Part shown: piece after piece, positions 23,073 to 36,000 of the stretch
How the letters are laid out: the number at the start of each line of letters is the position of its first letter
How positions within the stretch are numbered: position 1 is the stretch's first letter
Origin: Kondoa malvinella
Lineage: Eukaryota > Basidiomycota > Agaricostilbomycetes > Agaricostilbales > Kondoaceae
Assembly: GCA_039545315.1 (NCBI GenBank)
Contig: BCIM01000001.1
Location: 1-64,000 of the forward strand
DNA length: 64,000 bases
Direction of reading: 5' to 3'
Notes under the pieces: generated by a model
Told to the model about the DNA's origin: nothing
The model's database searches: none
Seen by the model: only the letters and a program-made list of their open reading frames with translations
Made by a program: the position numbers and the translations under genes

Positions 23073-23764
23073 CTACGACACCAATGTGGAAGCCATCTGT
23101 GCGTCGTACTTGAATGTAGGTGCCTGTGACGGTGACAGAGATCAGCTATCTCGTTCTCCGGAAAATGTGCAACGATGACGCACGACTTGAGCTTTAGTTT
23201 TGTAGTAACGAGCCAGACGGTGGATTCTCGACTCGACTAGAATAAGTCTGCAAAGAGAAGGCAAATCAGCCATGAGGCTAAGCAATGATTTGAAAACACA
23301 CCTGAACTTGGAGTCCATGTCCTTGCGGTTGCGCTCGAGATGCTTGCGGATGGAGACAGCCTTCTTGATGAGGCAGTAAAGGTCCTCAGGGATGGATGGG
23401 GCAAGACCTATGATTCACATTCAGCGCACAGTAGATAGAGATGTGGTCGACAAGCTCACCGTTTGACTTCAAGATACGTAGGATCTTGTTTCCTGTCACA
23501 GACTTGACTTGAGCGATACCGTGGGAATCCCTCAACACAATGCCGATCTGCGAAGGTGTCATGCCCTTCTTGGCGAGCTTGAAGATCTGGTCGGCGACAT
23601 CTTCAGGAGTGGCTTTTACCCACTTGGCGGGTGCGCGCTTGTAGGGCAAGGCAGAGCCCGCTAGAAAAAAGGAGAAGATTTACCATGAGCTCAAGTTCCA
23701 AGCCTAAAGCGCATTGTAGCCGTAACTAACAAATGCCTTTGGAAGGGTTGTGCATGCGTCCCAT
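23073..23764 (-). CDS. RPS13: 40S ribosomal protein uS15 (Rps13)
   Basis: This is a small-subunit protein that binds the central domain of 18S rRNA. The spliced reading starts [20 protein letters not shown] and continues [80 protein letters not shown] and [16 protein letters not shown] last short exon gives [16 protein letters not shown] and TAG at 23075-23073. This matches the universal family over its full length (about 151 aa). Four introns interrupt it. The first (donor GTTAGT) falls after GIS's first base, and the last uses GTCGTG as donor. An ACCCACAA motif lies about 343 nt upstream. Confidence 0.96.
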
Positions 23765-24312
23765 GATGAATGTCTTGCTGGTGGTGAAAGTTGAAAAGCG
23801 TTACTGTCTGTCAAAGCGAGAAAAGCCAAATCAGCGCTTGTTCATCCAGTTTGTGGTCTGAGTAGGTAATGAAGCAGTGCACATGCAAGGACATGGGAAA
23901 ACGGCAGACATGGTGGAGGGCAGAGCAGAGTGAAGCTGAGCTGGCTGCCAATTGCTAGGACTTTTTCTCTTCCCTTGCTGATCAGAGTCCTGCTTGTCCG
24001 ACAGTCTGGTTGTCTGCCATCCGTGAATGCTGACATCTCCTGTTCAGTCGCTTTCCCTGCCCTGTCCCCTGCCACTATTTCGTCGAATAGAATTTTCATG
24101 CAAAAAGTTGTGGGTATCTCCTTTCTTTCGATTCGAGAGGATGGCAGAGCTCGCAGACTAGACAAAAGGAAATAGCCCTACCTTCAATGGCCGACAAAGA
24201 GAGACGACTCTGTGACTGAAATTTAGTTGACATCCGGTTATCGGCAGGGCGACCCGTTCAAGCTTTCAAGACTTGAGGGGAACTCTTTTTCAGACGTGGA
24301 TGCAATGGCTAT
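23765..24312. other. RPS13 upstream region
   Basis: This is a 548-bp space between the RPS13 start and the permease stop. It holds the RPS13 promoter, including the ACCCACAA motif at 24108-24115. No gene was seen. Confidence 0.45.
24108..24115 (-). promoter_or_regulatory. ACCCACAA motif upstream of RPS13
   Basis: On the RPS13 coding strand this reads TACCCACAACTTTTTGCA, again next to a T-tract and GCA as at RPS5. Regulatory function is inferred from recurrence only. Confidence 0.25.
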
Positions 24313-26404
24313 CTATCTATCTGACACCATGGTCACACCCTCATGCCCATTAAGCTTGGTATCCTCTTCATCCGATTGACGAGAGAAAGTCGCGAGTGGA
24401 CTAGAACTAGATGGGCCCTTGTAGTATCTATGCAAAGCATCAGCAGCGTTCGCACTGGAAACATCGTACTTTACTTTTTAGCGCCAGCATGCCACCAGCT
24501 CAAAGCAAAGATGAAAAGTGCTGCAGCGACACACGATGCATAGTTGAAATTTGTAACCGTAATCTGAGCAAACGGGTACAGTCAGTAGTGTCATATAAAG
24601 CGAGAGACCGCATACAGGACGAATATTGGGAAAGAAGAGCACAGAAGAGATGAAGAGAACCCAAATGATGGCAATGATGTTCAGCGGCAGAGACCAGCGA
24701 CCGAGGTGGAAGGGACCAGGACGAAAGGCGATCTGACTTCCGTAGTATCGGCGTAAGCCTATAACTGTAATGTAGGAGAGGTCCAGCGCTGGAGCTGTCA
24801 CGTTGAAGATGGCTGTCGAAGTTTCAACGCTCTTTAGCAATACGTCAGTTGTCATCGGTATGCACGACAGAGAGAGCCTACTCCGATTGCGATCAGGTTG
24901 AGAGTGACAGCTAGAGCAACGACCAGCCATACAGCATTTACCGGCGTGACGGTTGTCCTGTTCACTTGAGCAAACGTTCTGCGACGGCTCGGCTTCCTTC
25001 TCAGTGAAAAAGAAGGGGACAGACTTGGAAAAGGGCAGAGCTCGATCTCGAGTAAAAGCGAAAGCCATGCGAGTGTCGGCCAACATAGCAGCGCAGCACG
25101 TCAATGCTTGTGTGATGACTACAAGCCGGTCAACGAGTAGACTATTTTATATGGCTGACTTACTAACAAAGACCCACATGATGGAGCCTTGAACCGGACC
25201 GCCTACATCGTAAAAGACTTGAGCCGCTGCCAAACCGGTAGGCGAATTTAACGTTAGCTCGTAGTCTTGAACGCAGAACGCCAAAGTGATGTTGAGCAGA
25301 AGACCGATAGCGCCCGCAATTACTATCGCTAGGACGATCGCTATCGGTCCTCGTTTGGCCGGGTTGCGTGTTTCTTCAGATATGTGCCTAAGCAACCGCC
25401 AAAACAGGATGAGACCGGAAGGAAAGGAAAGAGGACGAGACTTGCGTAACACCGTCGTAGTCAGTCCTATAGGTATATGAGCTTGAGTCGTCGATAAGGT
25501 AAAGGTCGTACATCACCCAAGCAACACTTGCGAAACCAAGCAAGAAGCTAAAACCAGGAGAGCCCCACCCTGAGCCGTCTACGACATTTCCAAGCACCCA
25601 CGAGGGCTGTTGTAAGCTTGGAGCGGACGTTAGAAGCGCAATGCAGATTGCTATAGCCGCAATCAGCTGGAATGGCGCAAAGAAGAAAATCGATTGATGC
25701 AACAGCTTTGTTGGGAGAGAGCAGACGGCGCCGACCAAGATCAAGACAAGGATGGCTAGTAGAACGGTATGCCAGGCTGTCCTATAGTAACTGTCAAATA
25801 CTTGTCGTTGCCTGAAAATGGTGCTTACGGCAAGAATGGATCTTCGCTCTTGGAATGGAGGGAAAGCATAGTGACAGCGGCCAGTATCTGTTGCGAGATA
25901 GTGTACCCCAAAGAGCCTACTCCGGCCGTTTGGCCTAGGAAATTAGACCATCCCACAATCCAGGACAGGAGGGGAGCTTTGCTAGATGGGACGACCTGTT
26001 GCGTCACAGTGTACATGCCTCCCGCGGTAGGACAAGCAGAGACCAGTTCGGCCACGGACGCAGCGACTAGCAGGCGATTAGTCATAGCGTACTTTCCAGA
26101 CGTTAAGCTTACCTGTTAAGCTCATAAATGTTCCTGCAAACCATGCCCATACCGCAGTAGCTGGCCCCCCAAGCGCAAAAGGAACGCCAAAGGTTGCTGG
26201 TACCGAACCTAGGACGCCGAGGACAGAGATAGCGTAAGAAAGGGTGGAGTATTGGTTGAACGCGCGTCTGAAAGACTGTAGGATCGCCAATCAGCGCTGG
26301 AACAGGGTTTCTGGTAAGCAACCTACATCTTGATAACCAATGGAGGCCAGAATACGAGCGTCTTGGGCAGTTTGTTCATCAACCTTGTTGCCTAAATTGG
26401 ACAT
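24313..26404 (-). CDS. Amino acid/choline permease, APC superfamily
   Basis: This is a 12-helix fungal permease of the GABA/choline (Hnm1, Uga4-like) group. The first exon gives MSNLGNKVDEQTAQDARILA, then ASIGYQD, and splices to SFRRAFNQYSTLSYAISVLG, a conserved cytosol-to-TM1 junction of this group. Further landmarks are FALGGPATAVWAWFAGTFMS, VSACPTAGGMYTVTQQVVPS, ILLVGAVCSLPTKLL-like helices, the conserved HISEETRNPAKRGPIAIVLA, and VITQALTCCAAMLADTRMAF, in which the RMAFAFTRDRALPFSK signature is typical of the family, and finally LRRYYGSQIAFRPGPFHLGR. The tail YYKGPSSSSPLATFSRQSDE lies after a terminal intron. About nine exons; the stop is TAG at 24315-24313. The substrate cannot be read from the sequence. 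Confidence 0.9.
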
Positions 26405-27170
26405 CTCTTGAATATAAATAGAGTGCTATACGAATATCCAGAGCAAAGCAGAGAGGCATCAAAGAAAACACCCCGTGGACACCGATACGTGCACCGCTAA
26501 TTGGCGGAGCACCGGCACTGGCGTCTGCCCAGCTACCCACGTGAGATAGGCTGCCAGTTCAGACAGTGTCAGATGATGTACACAGCCATAATGCAGTGCT
26601 GTGATGAAAGAATAGAGACTAAGCAATGTTTGTGCTGTGCAATAGGTTTTGAACGCGGTGCATTCGAGCACTGCCCAAACTCCGCCTGAGAAGGCAGACT
26701 CTGCCTAGGCCTTCAGCCAAGCAAATGCGTTATCTACCCGGTGTCAACAGGCAGCAGTTAGACAGCGCTTGAGTCATAGGATCAGATACTAGTCCAGGCA
26801 GGGGCAAGGCCGTTTGTGCAAGCCAGCGAGTGATGATCAGGCCATGCTGGACAGTTCGGAAGAAGGACAGGCAGACAACAGGCACTAAGCGCAGCTTGCA
26901 CAATTAAGTTACCATGTAGCGATATGCATATGGGGCGAAAGATCGACGAAAGATGCCATTGAGGCTGAAGATTGTCAAGCAGCGAAATACGGACGAGTCA
27001 TGCAGGTTAATAGCATAGAGATATGCTGAGCATACTTGTTATGGAAGACGTTGAACGAAAAAGGTTTTCACTTGGGGCAACCCACAAGCGCAAAAAAAAA
27101 GTCTACATCCGCTCGACGTGCTGATGGCCAGAGCTGTCCACCTGACGCCTGGTATCACAGATTGAACACC
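26405..27170. other. Divergent promoter region, permease and RPS6
   Basis: This is a 766-bp stretch between divergent start codons. Apart from the ACCCACAA motif and a following A-tract near 27080-27100, close to RPS6, I recognise nothing in it. Confidence 0.45.
27080..27087 (+). promoter_or_regulatory. ACCCACAA motif upstream of RPS6
   Basis: ACCCACAA followed by GCGC and nine A residues lies 83 nt upstream of the RPS6 ATG, in coding orientation. It is the same 8-mer as upstream of RPS5 and RPS13. Confidence 0.3.
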
Positions 27171-28232
27171 ATGCGTCTCAATGTAGCCAATCCGTAGGGC
27201 TCACCTCAATCTCCTCGCAGTTCAATCCGCTTACTTCCGGGATTAGCTCTACTGGCCAGCAAAAGTCTTTCGACTTCGATGATGAGCGCAAGACGTGCGT
27301 ATGCTTCTTGTCACTAAAACACAAAACTGATTCTTATTGTAGCCGTGTCTTCTACGAGTGAGCAATATTGTTGGAACGCAAGCGTATCACCTCTGAATGG
27401 CAGTGTGACTTGTCGCTAGAAAGCGCATGTCGCAAGAGGTCGCAGTCGACTCTCTAGGTGATGAATGGAAGGGATACGTCCTCCGTGTTATGGGCGGTAA
27501 CGACAAGCAAGGTTTCCCAAGTCCGTTTTTTCTTACCTTCGTGCCTGCATATTCCAACCGCTAAGCGCTTTGCAATTGTAGTGAAACAAGGTGTTCTTCT
27601 ACCTTACCGTGTTCGCCTTTTGCTGTCCGACGGCCACTCCTGCTTCCGCGAGCGCCGTGATGGTCAACGCAAGCGCAAGTCCGTCCGCGGTTGCATCGTC
27701 GGTTCCGACATCGCTGCCCTTTCGCTCGTCGTTGTCAAGCAGGGTGAAGCTGACATCCCAGGCCTTACCGACCAAGTGCTACCCAAGCGTCTCGGTCCAA
27801 AGAGAGCCACCAAGATCCGTCGCTTCTTCAACCTGTCCAAAGAAGACGATGTCCGCAAGTTTGTCATCCGCCGAGAGGTCACCAGCAAAAAGGAAGGTGC
27901 TAAGCCGTATACCAAGGCGTGCGTTGCCCCGGGCATTGATTCAGGCGATAAGCTCATTCTCCGTGCGCAGACCCAAGATTCAGCGTCTAGTCACTCCTCA
28001 ACGTCTGCAGCGCCGCAGGCACTTGCGTACGTGATTTTAAACCTTTAGCATCAATGTCCTGACATCGTGCACAGGCTCTCTTCAAAAGCGCAAGACCGAG
28101 TCTCAAAAGGAGCAGATTGCCGAATACAAGCAGATCCTCGACAAGCGCGTTGGCGAGAAGAAGGCCAAGGTCTCTGCTGCCAGAACCGCTGCCAAGGAGA
28201 GGAGATCAAAGGCCGCTGCTGCCAGCTCGTAA
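27171..28232 (+). CDS. RPS6: 40S ribosomal protein eS6 (Rps6)
   Basis: This is a small-subunit protein whose C-terminal serines are TOR/S6-kinase targets. The spliced N-terminus is [20 protein letters not shown], then [132 protein letters not shown], and a basic tail ending [11 protein letters not shown]. The intron before MKQG uses the donor GTCCGT, so that A from one exon and TG from the next make the Met codon. The C-terminus keeps an RRSK(A)-SS serine context. Six introns. The ATG at 27171 is unambiguous. Confidence 0.96.
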
Positions 28233-28481
28233 GGACTGGTCGTTTGATGGGCTTTGTTGTGTGGTTTTGCTTGCATGAATCATGGGATCATGCAATACCA
28301 AACCATTGACGCATCTTCGTATCCACCGGAATTCGCCCTTATCATCACGAGAACTACCGACTACCTCTAGTAAATTTCGATAACTTGACCTTGAACGCAC
28401 TCGGTTTTTGTGTTGGCAGAAGTCAGAGCGATAGCAAGCATTCCCGGCCGCGCAATACACTCAGCGTCTCCCCTTGTCAGT

Positions 28482-29119
28482 ATGCATCCCGTTCGAGCCA
28501 GCATCAGCACCCAAATCTGCAAATGTCGAATCAGTGCAAGACACTTTAGCACATCTCGCCTGATCAACACTGAACACGCATCGACTACAAATCTTCTAGC
28601 AGCTATGCGCAACCCGCCTCGAAGTCGAAAAGCCGAAACACCTTCGCTTGACATGTTGGTCAAGAGGCCTGCAAACAGCACTCCCTACATTCGCCAGACC
28701 ACGCCGCGGGAACGCTCTGTGGACGATCGATGGGCAGAATCTACTAGGATGGAGAGGCCACTTATACAAGGCATACCCGCTAGACCGACACCTTATTCAA
28801 GTCGAAGCGTCAAAGTGACCAATTCCATCCTGTCGCAACAACGCAATCCTTCAGCGTCAGTCAGTGAAATTGGTACCGCCTGGAAGAAATTACACGTTGT
28901 CATGGCGGAAAGCAACGTCAAAAAGGAGCTCAAGCGAGGCGAGCGGTATGAGAAACCTACTCTGATGCGCCAAAGGTTGGCCAGCGAGAGGCATCGGCGG
29001 AGGTTCAAGGTCGAAGTAGGCAGGCAAATCAGTGAGCTGATGCGTCTCAAGAAGAAAGGTCTTGTAAGCGCTTGCTTGCTTGCTATGCCTTGATCTGAGT
29101 TTGACTTTATCGCCAGTAA
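28482..29119 (+). CDS. MRP21: Mitochondrial ribosomal protein bS21m (Mrp21)
   Basis: The C-terminal part carries the bS21 pattern of the mitochondrial small subunit: ELKRGERYEKPTLMRQRLAS and ERHRRRFKVEVGRQISELMR, then LKKKGL. The N-terminal part is basic and hydroxylated (MHPVRASISTQICKCRISAR, HFSTSRL), which fits a mitochondrial presequence; the S-T-S-R-L context is typical of fungal mitochondrial precursors. A long linker of Pro/Ser/Arg character separates the two, as in other fungal Mrp21 proteins. The single intron (29064-29116, GTAAGC...CGCCAG) lies directly before the stop codon TAA at 29117-29119. The ATG at 28482 was chosen over non-ATG upstream codons. Confidence 0.87.
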
Positions 29120-29267
29120 ATCACGAAACTATGGACAGGGTAGACAGAGCACTTGTATATCATTGCATGAGATGAAAGTATATGTACAGAGGGTATCAAT
29201 CGGTGATAATACATGGGTCGAAAAAGCACCCTGGAAGATCTACAAGCAAGCAATGTCCGTTTGTGGA

Positions 29268-32200
29268 TCAGAAATCTTCTTCATCCTCGTCAGTCTAACA
29301 GGCGGGAGACAAAACATCAGCACAATTTGTGACTGCTATGAACTGGCTGCAAACCTACGAGCAGAACGAATTCCTGATCGCTTCCGTCAGCCAAAGAAGT
29401 GAATTCGCTGTGAGTTTCGTCAAAGGGATCGCGAGAGTGATCCGAAACAGGTGTGCTGGCGGTTGAGCGATAGTCTGGTGAGCCAATAGACGTGCTGGCG
29501 GTAGGCATAACGATGGAAGAAGAGCTCATAGACGAGGCAGCTGAGGCGACAGCGATTCTGGCAGAACGCTGGCATTAGATTTGTTTACACAGCGCGTGAA
29601 AGGAGCTCACTCGACCCAGAAAACATCCCCAAAGAAAGCTCCGCTCGGTGTTCGAAGCTGGAAGTACTTGGCATATTTTCCCTCATCACAGGATTTGGCT
29701 GGCGCTTGTAATTCAACAGCGACATCTATTGAAGATCCGGGTGCCAGTGACGGTACTTCGATAGGTTTAGTCTTGCCACCGCGAATGGCTGCAAATTGTG
29801 ATCCTGATGGCCAAACTCCCGAGCCATTGTTTTTGACGGTGAACGTTTTCGCAAAAACCGCTGAGGGAGCAACAAGGATGGTATTGGTGCTGTCTTCGTC
29901 TGGATTATTGAAGGCAGTAGCATCGAGCCTCTGAGTCGGCACTGGTGTACTGACTTCCGGTCGAGCGGAGTGTGCTTCAAGTTGATTGATGTAATCCGCC
30001 TTTGTGCTGATGTTGGACAAGATTGGAACGGAAGCGAGCACAGCTTCGGAAGTCTTATTGACGTGACTGAGGGCACGCTCTGCGGCCTCTTGCGGGGTCT
30101 CCTGCTTTGCTAGAAGCTCTCGGAAATATGCTTGTAATTCTTCGCCTGATTTCTCGACGGGTTGGCTGATTGATTGAGCGATCGCAGCAGATTTAGCTGC
30201 TTCGACATTGATACTGTGCACAGCCATCAGCCTCAAGCCAAACAACGCAAATACTTAGACCCACGAGATCCAGAAGGTATCACCAAAGGACATGTTCTTC
30301 TCATCCTGCATGTTGGCCAGAGAGACAAAGTTGCCTTCGGCAGACGGCGCTTTCAACCCAGACAGCTCAACATCAATGACTTGTCCAGGCTGTGCTGATT
30401 GGACAGGAATAGAACGCTCATACGAAAATGGCCAATTGGCTGAGAAGGCCATTCGAGTACCAGAGGGCCAAGCTTCTGAACCTGTGTTGCGGACGCGGAA
30501 CACTTTGGTGAAGGTCTGCAAGATTGTCATTTTCGAAAAGTCAACAGACGAACGAAACACATACTTCGCTTGGCTCCATCTTGGTGCCGTCAGGCACAGT
30601 CACATCATCCACAAAGGCCGCCTTGAGCTCCCTTGACTTTTCCATGACAGTGACCTTTTCCAACTTACGATTGGCGTCGATTCGGACTTGGAGAGTGCAT
30701 GGGTATTCTTTCACGTCGGCATCAACTACAAGTTCGTGCGCTTTTGGACCAGCGGATGGGTGCGAAGAGAAGAAGCCACTGTTTCTTTGTGGTTGACGAA
30801 TCTTGAGCATCTGATGGAAAGGTGGATGAACAGCTGTAGGAAGAGCTTCGCAAGCGGCACAGAGGTCAAAGTCCGGACAGTCTTGATGAGCTACAAGTTT
30901 GGCAATGAATCAGTCAAATACATGTTGGTAGACAATGGAATACCTACCGCATTTGTAGCGGATGCCAGCGATCGTCTTGTTGCAGTTGTCGCAAGTAACG
31001 CCAAAGTGCACAGGCCTTCTATCCGGTAAGGGCAAGGGGACAGCCTTTTCCAGAGGCACAAACGTATGCCCAGGATGCAAAAGGTTGATAGCGCGGTAAC
31101 AATTGGCGCAGGCATCCCAATCTGGGCAAGTGAGACACTTGTAGCGCGTTCCGGTAATCGTAGAGCTGCACAGGTCGCAGGTCGCGTTGTGTACCACTTT
31201 GGCAGAAACTTGCTCCGTCCTCTTGCTGTGACACTACTACGAGATCAGACACAAACAAGGTGAGTTCACAAACAAACGCACGGTTTTCTCGGTTTGAGCA
31301 GTAGCCAAGCCTGCACCGAAAGTATCCTCAACTAGCTCAGTCATTCTCGATAAGAAGCTGTCCAACTCGCTCTTGCGGTTCTGAACGAGAGGTACAGTAG
31401 AGCTTGATGCAGTCGATTCAGCAGGCGAGAGAAGTACTGACGCTGCCTTGGGTTTCATTCGGTGCTCGCCGCAAACACCGCTGGAGATGAGCTTTTGAAC
31501 GTTCGGATCGATAGCGAAAGGGTTCTTGATTTGCTGAGCTGGCTGTGAAGGTGGTGCCGACTGAACGGGTGACGGGTTCGATGGCTGTGCGGCAGCCGGC
31601 GCATTGGCTGGCTTGAACATTGGATGAAGGTAGGCCGGGCGATACGGCGTTGGATACTGATCAATGGTCTTGCCTTGCGGCGGAGCATCTTTGCCTTGTG
31701 GAAGCATCGGACGAGGTAGTTCGCCGTTCTGCTGGCGACTGTTGGTGACGTCAGCTCAGTCAACTTCAGGGAGACGGAGGACATACCGAACCATCTCTGG
31801 CGTGCCACAAGTGAAGAGCGGTGGATCACGAGCCTTGCCTGAAGGACCTGAAGGCTTGAAACACCAAGGACCCTTGGCGTCAGGACGTCCGTAGAAGTCG
31901 GTATTGCTCGTCCAGGTTCTGCCATTTTCTGCAGCAACCGGGCCTGGCCATGGACCGACTTTAGCAGAGAAGGAGCTCATGCCACCTTTTGCTTTGGGCG
32001 CAAAGGCAGAAGGCTTGCTTGACTTTGTCGCTTCAGCGACATGAGTCAGGTTGCTTCTGATGGGCGTGGTCTTGCCGAAGGTTGGCTTCGTCGTATGTTC
32101 AGGCGACTGGGTAGCAGCGAAAGGCGCTGGGACGACGGAAACATTCGAAGGCGAGGCTATGTCTTTCACTGTCAAGGGATGTGAAGCTTTTGCAGGCGAC

Positions 32201-32810
32201 TTCTGTGAGACGGCTGCATTGCGAGCAAAGCTTTGAGGCAAGGAGGGTACTGCTGCTTTCGCTTCCAGCTTGACCATCTTGCGACCTTTCTTGTCGACAG
32301 GTGCCCGCTGAGTCATCAAACTGTTAAGGGCAGAAACAGGTGTCTAGAATTGTAAAAGCTTACTCTCAAAATGTCCTGAACGTGAGGGGTAAGGAAGGTC
32401 TGTTGCACGTCACAATGGTCAGAAGGGCTGCGGCACGAGACCTGGAATGCGTAGACGCACAACATAATCCTTCAACAAGACTGGCTGTGGATCGTAGAGT
32501 CCCGCGCTTTCATCGTAATCGTGGAGGCTAAGTGTAAAGCTGTCGTTGCTCAATTGGAACAGGGCGGCAGTTCTCTGACGCAAGCCAGTCCCTTTTAGAA
32601 GCAATACAATCAGACATGTATCGCCGCAGCCTCGAGGTACTTGTACACACATAGAGCGTTACTGTCCAAGGCGCCTTCGTATCCGAAGCGACTAGATGCG
32701 AGCCAGGTCAGCGTCAGCGTGCGGGGTAACAAGATAGCCAGAATGCCGCGCTGCGCTCACCGGGATTCATCACCGTAGAGGATTTTGAAAACATAAGTTG
32801 TTGTGGCCAT
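29268..32810 (-). CDS. NBR1: NBR1-type selective autophagy receptor
   Basis: The spliced frames give an N-terminal PB1-like region (MATTTYVFKILYGDESR, then ALFQLSNDSFTLSLHDYDES and VVRLRIPG), a long disordered Pro/Ala/Ser-rich section, two ZZ zinc fingers (CDLCSSTITGTRYKCLTCPD and CDNCNKTIAGIRYKC...CPDFDLCAAC), and two FW (NBR1) domains. The first FW domain has FVDDVTVPDGTKMEP and VFRVRNTGSEAWPSGTRMAF; the second has TFTVKNNGSGVWPSGSQFAA and ends GAFFGDVFWVE. The last exons add a Ser/Thr/Asp-rich tail with SDQEFVLL, a LIR/AIM-type F-x-x-L in acidic context, and end TDEDEEDF at TGA 29270-29268. Such receptors bind Atg8 and deliver cargo to the vacuole. More than ten introns are needed; internal borders are approximate. 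Confidence 0.88.
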
Positions 32811-33077
32811 CTCTGTCCTTGAAGTAGTCAGGGAGGTCGACGAAGAGAAGGGAGAGGAGAGGGCGAGGGGTCAATGGCCGTAACCCTGAGCAGGGTTAGA
32901 GATTGGAATTGAACATGCCAGTGCATGCCAGAATTTAACAGAGTTCCACGATTTGCCAGAGCACAGTGATAATATACCCAAGACAGCACCGCAAGCTGCA
33001 ACACGGCATTTTGATACCTTTCAACTGGAAATCGCAAAACGTGACGCCGGTTGATACCCTCAGCTGAATTGCTTGCC

Positions 33078-36000
33078 ATGGACGCTTTCAAAGTCGACAG
33101 AGTAGATGCACGCAAACACCATGTTCCAAGGAAGCAGCGGACCTTGTTACAAGATGTTCTAGTCAAGACACCCACTACTGTTTGGCTCGTTCTAGCTGGC
33201 GTCCTAGTCATTTCCATGCTATACCTACGTTTGGTCTTTGCGCGCAAGTCTGCAGCAGCCAAAGCTGTGCTCAACCAACGCAGAAAAGCTGGCATTCCAG
33301 ATTCAGATCGCAGGCCATGGCGCATCGCGTTTGTAGACGCTGAAAAAGCGCGACTCAAACGAGACAAGGAAAAGAACGAGCTCGCCTTGTTGCAGAAACG
33401 CCCTCCAAAAGGTCTCACACGCTCTGCAACGGTCAACAGCACTTTGTCTCTACCGCCTCCGTCATCCGTTGCGAGATCCCCGAGGCCAATCTCGCGGAAT
33501 ACATCTACTTATGAGCCTCATCCTTGGTGTACGCACAATATCACACATTGATCAAGCATGTCTGATTCTCTCGCATAGCCAGAGCGCCTTCTCCAGCATT
33601 GTCAAATACCTACATCGAACAATCTACTTCAAAGCCAATATCTCGTGCAAGTTCACCTCAGGTCTCTACATCGCATCACTATAGGCGATCCTCCCTCGCG
33701 CCGGTGTTTCATGGTATTTCAAACTCTTCTGAGTGCTAGCCACAGCCTAATTTGCATGCAGAATCTCGACCTACTTCGCCTGTTCCTACTCGCCCGTCTC
33801 TTGTCCGACCTCACTCAGCCATAGGGTTAGAAGAAGCTTCGAGCAAAAAACGCAGGCTAGACCTTTCCGACGCAGACACGGATGTCGAAGAAGTGCGTGT
33901 TCTGCCCTCTTGGCCGTCTCTTTTCAAGACTGACATTGACTTGCAGGAGGAAAAACAATCGACAAAGAAGAGGGCAGCTCCTGCCTCGCCTGCTGCCTTG
34001 GACAGAACAAAGCGAAGTCGACCAAACCCGATCACCACCAGTAATCGAAAAGTACCTGGTGCACTAGTGGCAGAGCAGGGATCGGACGATTCAGATGGAC
34101 AACAAGATGATCAGGCGGATGTGTCTATGGATCAGCAGGATGGCAACACCTCGAGAACCTCCAAAGCCGAACCAAAGTCTTCAAGGTCTCGCGAGAGCAC
34201 AAAGGACAAGAAGCGGTCTAGAGGGGATGATGATGAATCAGTTGTCAGTAGAGCCCCAAGAAAGAAGAACCGCAAGACAGCAGCAGATAAAAGAGGCAAA
34301 GAGTGGACGAATTTGGTTGGCGAAAAATTCAAGGTCAATCAAGAGGGAAAGGAAGTCAAATTGGTGGAAGTGAAAGAATGGAAGCTCAAGTATCAGATGG
34401 TGCGTCTTGATATCAAGCCGGATGCCAAGCAATCTGACGGGTCCGAAATAGCCTGCAGACTCTAGACATCCTGACAAGGATTTGAAAGAGCTTGTAGCGG
34501 TGGAGAAGTGGGTCGATGAAGATGAATTCGAAGAATTGAAGAAGGCCTCCTTGCTCGCATGGCAACCTGCGCCTGATACCAAAAATTCGCCGATCGAAGA
34601 CGAGAGTATGTCGGCGAACGAATCAGAGGTAATTCAAGCATCCTGGTACCTTCTATGAGAGAAGCTCACTCAGGTATCGTCTGTTAGGCAAACAGCTCGC
34701 GCAATCTGTCAATTGGCGAAAAGTCTCTCTTCTATGCTAGAGGTCCTGGTACCCCTTTGCGTTCATCCACACCACAAGGGAAGCTGCCAGCGACGAGTAC
34801 AGCATCTGCTTCTCCTCGACTTCTCAAGTAAGCTTCGTTTTCCATCGCTGATGGTTGCTGACTAGTGAACAGTGGCCGCATCCGAATCCCATCAATGACA
34901 AAACAGCCTAGAAGAAGTCTGGGCTTGCCCAATCCTACTAACTCTGTCCCTCGTCTAAAGAAACGTTCAGGCAGCACATTCGATTCTCTGAACGCGTCCG
35001 CTAGCTTTGACAGCCCAGCTTCGTCTCTCAATCCATCCAGAGATGCTTCTCCTGCACCATCCAACAGCGCCAGTCCAGCTCCTCCTATCGTCGGAAACCC
35101 TGCGGAGTCTATTCCAAGTCTACTCACTGTACCAAAGGCCGAAGAACATCCCACGCAGGCACCAGCGGCAAGCGCAGAGTCTGGCCTGCCCAAGCCCGTA
35201 GCATTCAGCTTTGGTGCGCCTGCAACAAATGTTGCGGCCGCTATAATCGAGAGCAGTGAGTGCAATGACGAGTTTCTCTGGAAATGTAGCTGAGGTTCCA
35301 TACAGAATCTGCTTCAGCTACACTAAGTCCTTCGATACCAGAGGGCAGCAAGCCTTCAACTTTCAGCTTTGGGCCGTCGAGCACCTCAACCAAGCCAGCA
35401 GTCAGCAATAGTAGCACTGCACCGACATTCAATTTTGGAGCAACAGCTTCACCTCTTACCAGCCAACCGGCACAGCCTAAAGCAGCCGCGACAGGATTCT
35501 CATTCGGAGCTGGCCCAACTCACAATCCCGCTCAGCCAGAACAGTCAAAACCAGCTTTCAGCTTTGCTACCACAGCAGCTAATAAGCCTCATGAAAACGA
35601 ACAGTCCACATCCGCCCCGCCCGCCTTCTCGTTTGGTGCAAAGCCATCAAACCCTTCTGTGCCGCAAACATCTGGCAAACCGGCGGGCTTCTCCTTTGGC
35701 TCGAAACAACCTGCTGTACCTACACCAAATGCTGCTTTTTTTTTCGGGCAGCCCGCTCCCAGTCAACCTGCTGCAAATAGTCCTGCACCATTTGCATTCG
35801 GCCAACCTCAATCATCTAATGCAAGTCAAGCAGGGTTCAAGTTTGGGGCCTCAGCAGCACCACAAAGCGCTTCGCCGGGTAGCTTTACGTTTGGGAATTC
35901 GTCGGGCAGCGCATCGCCTGCTTTCGGTCAATCGCCAGTGACGACACCGACAACACAGCAAGCCGGCTTTACATTTGGCGCAGCGCCAACAGCGACCTTC

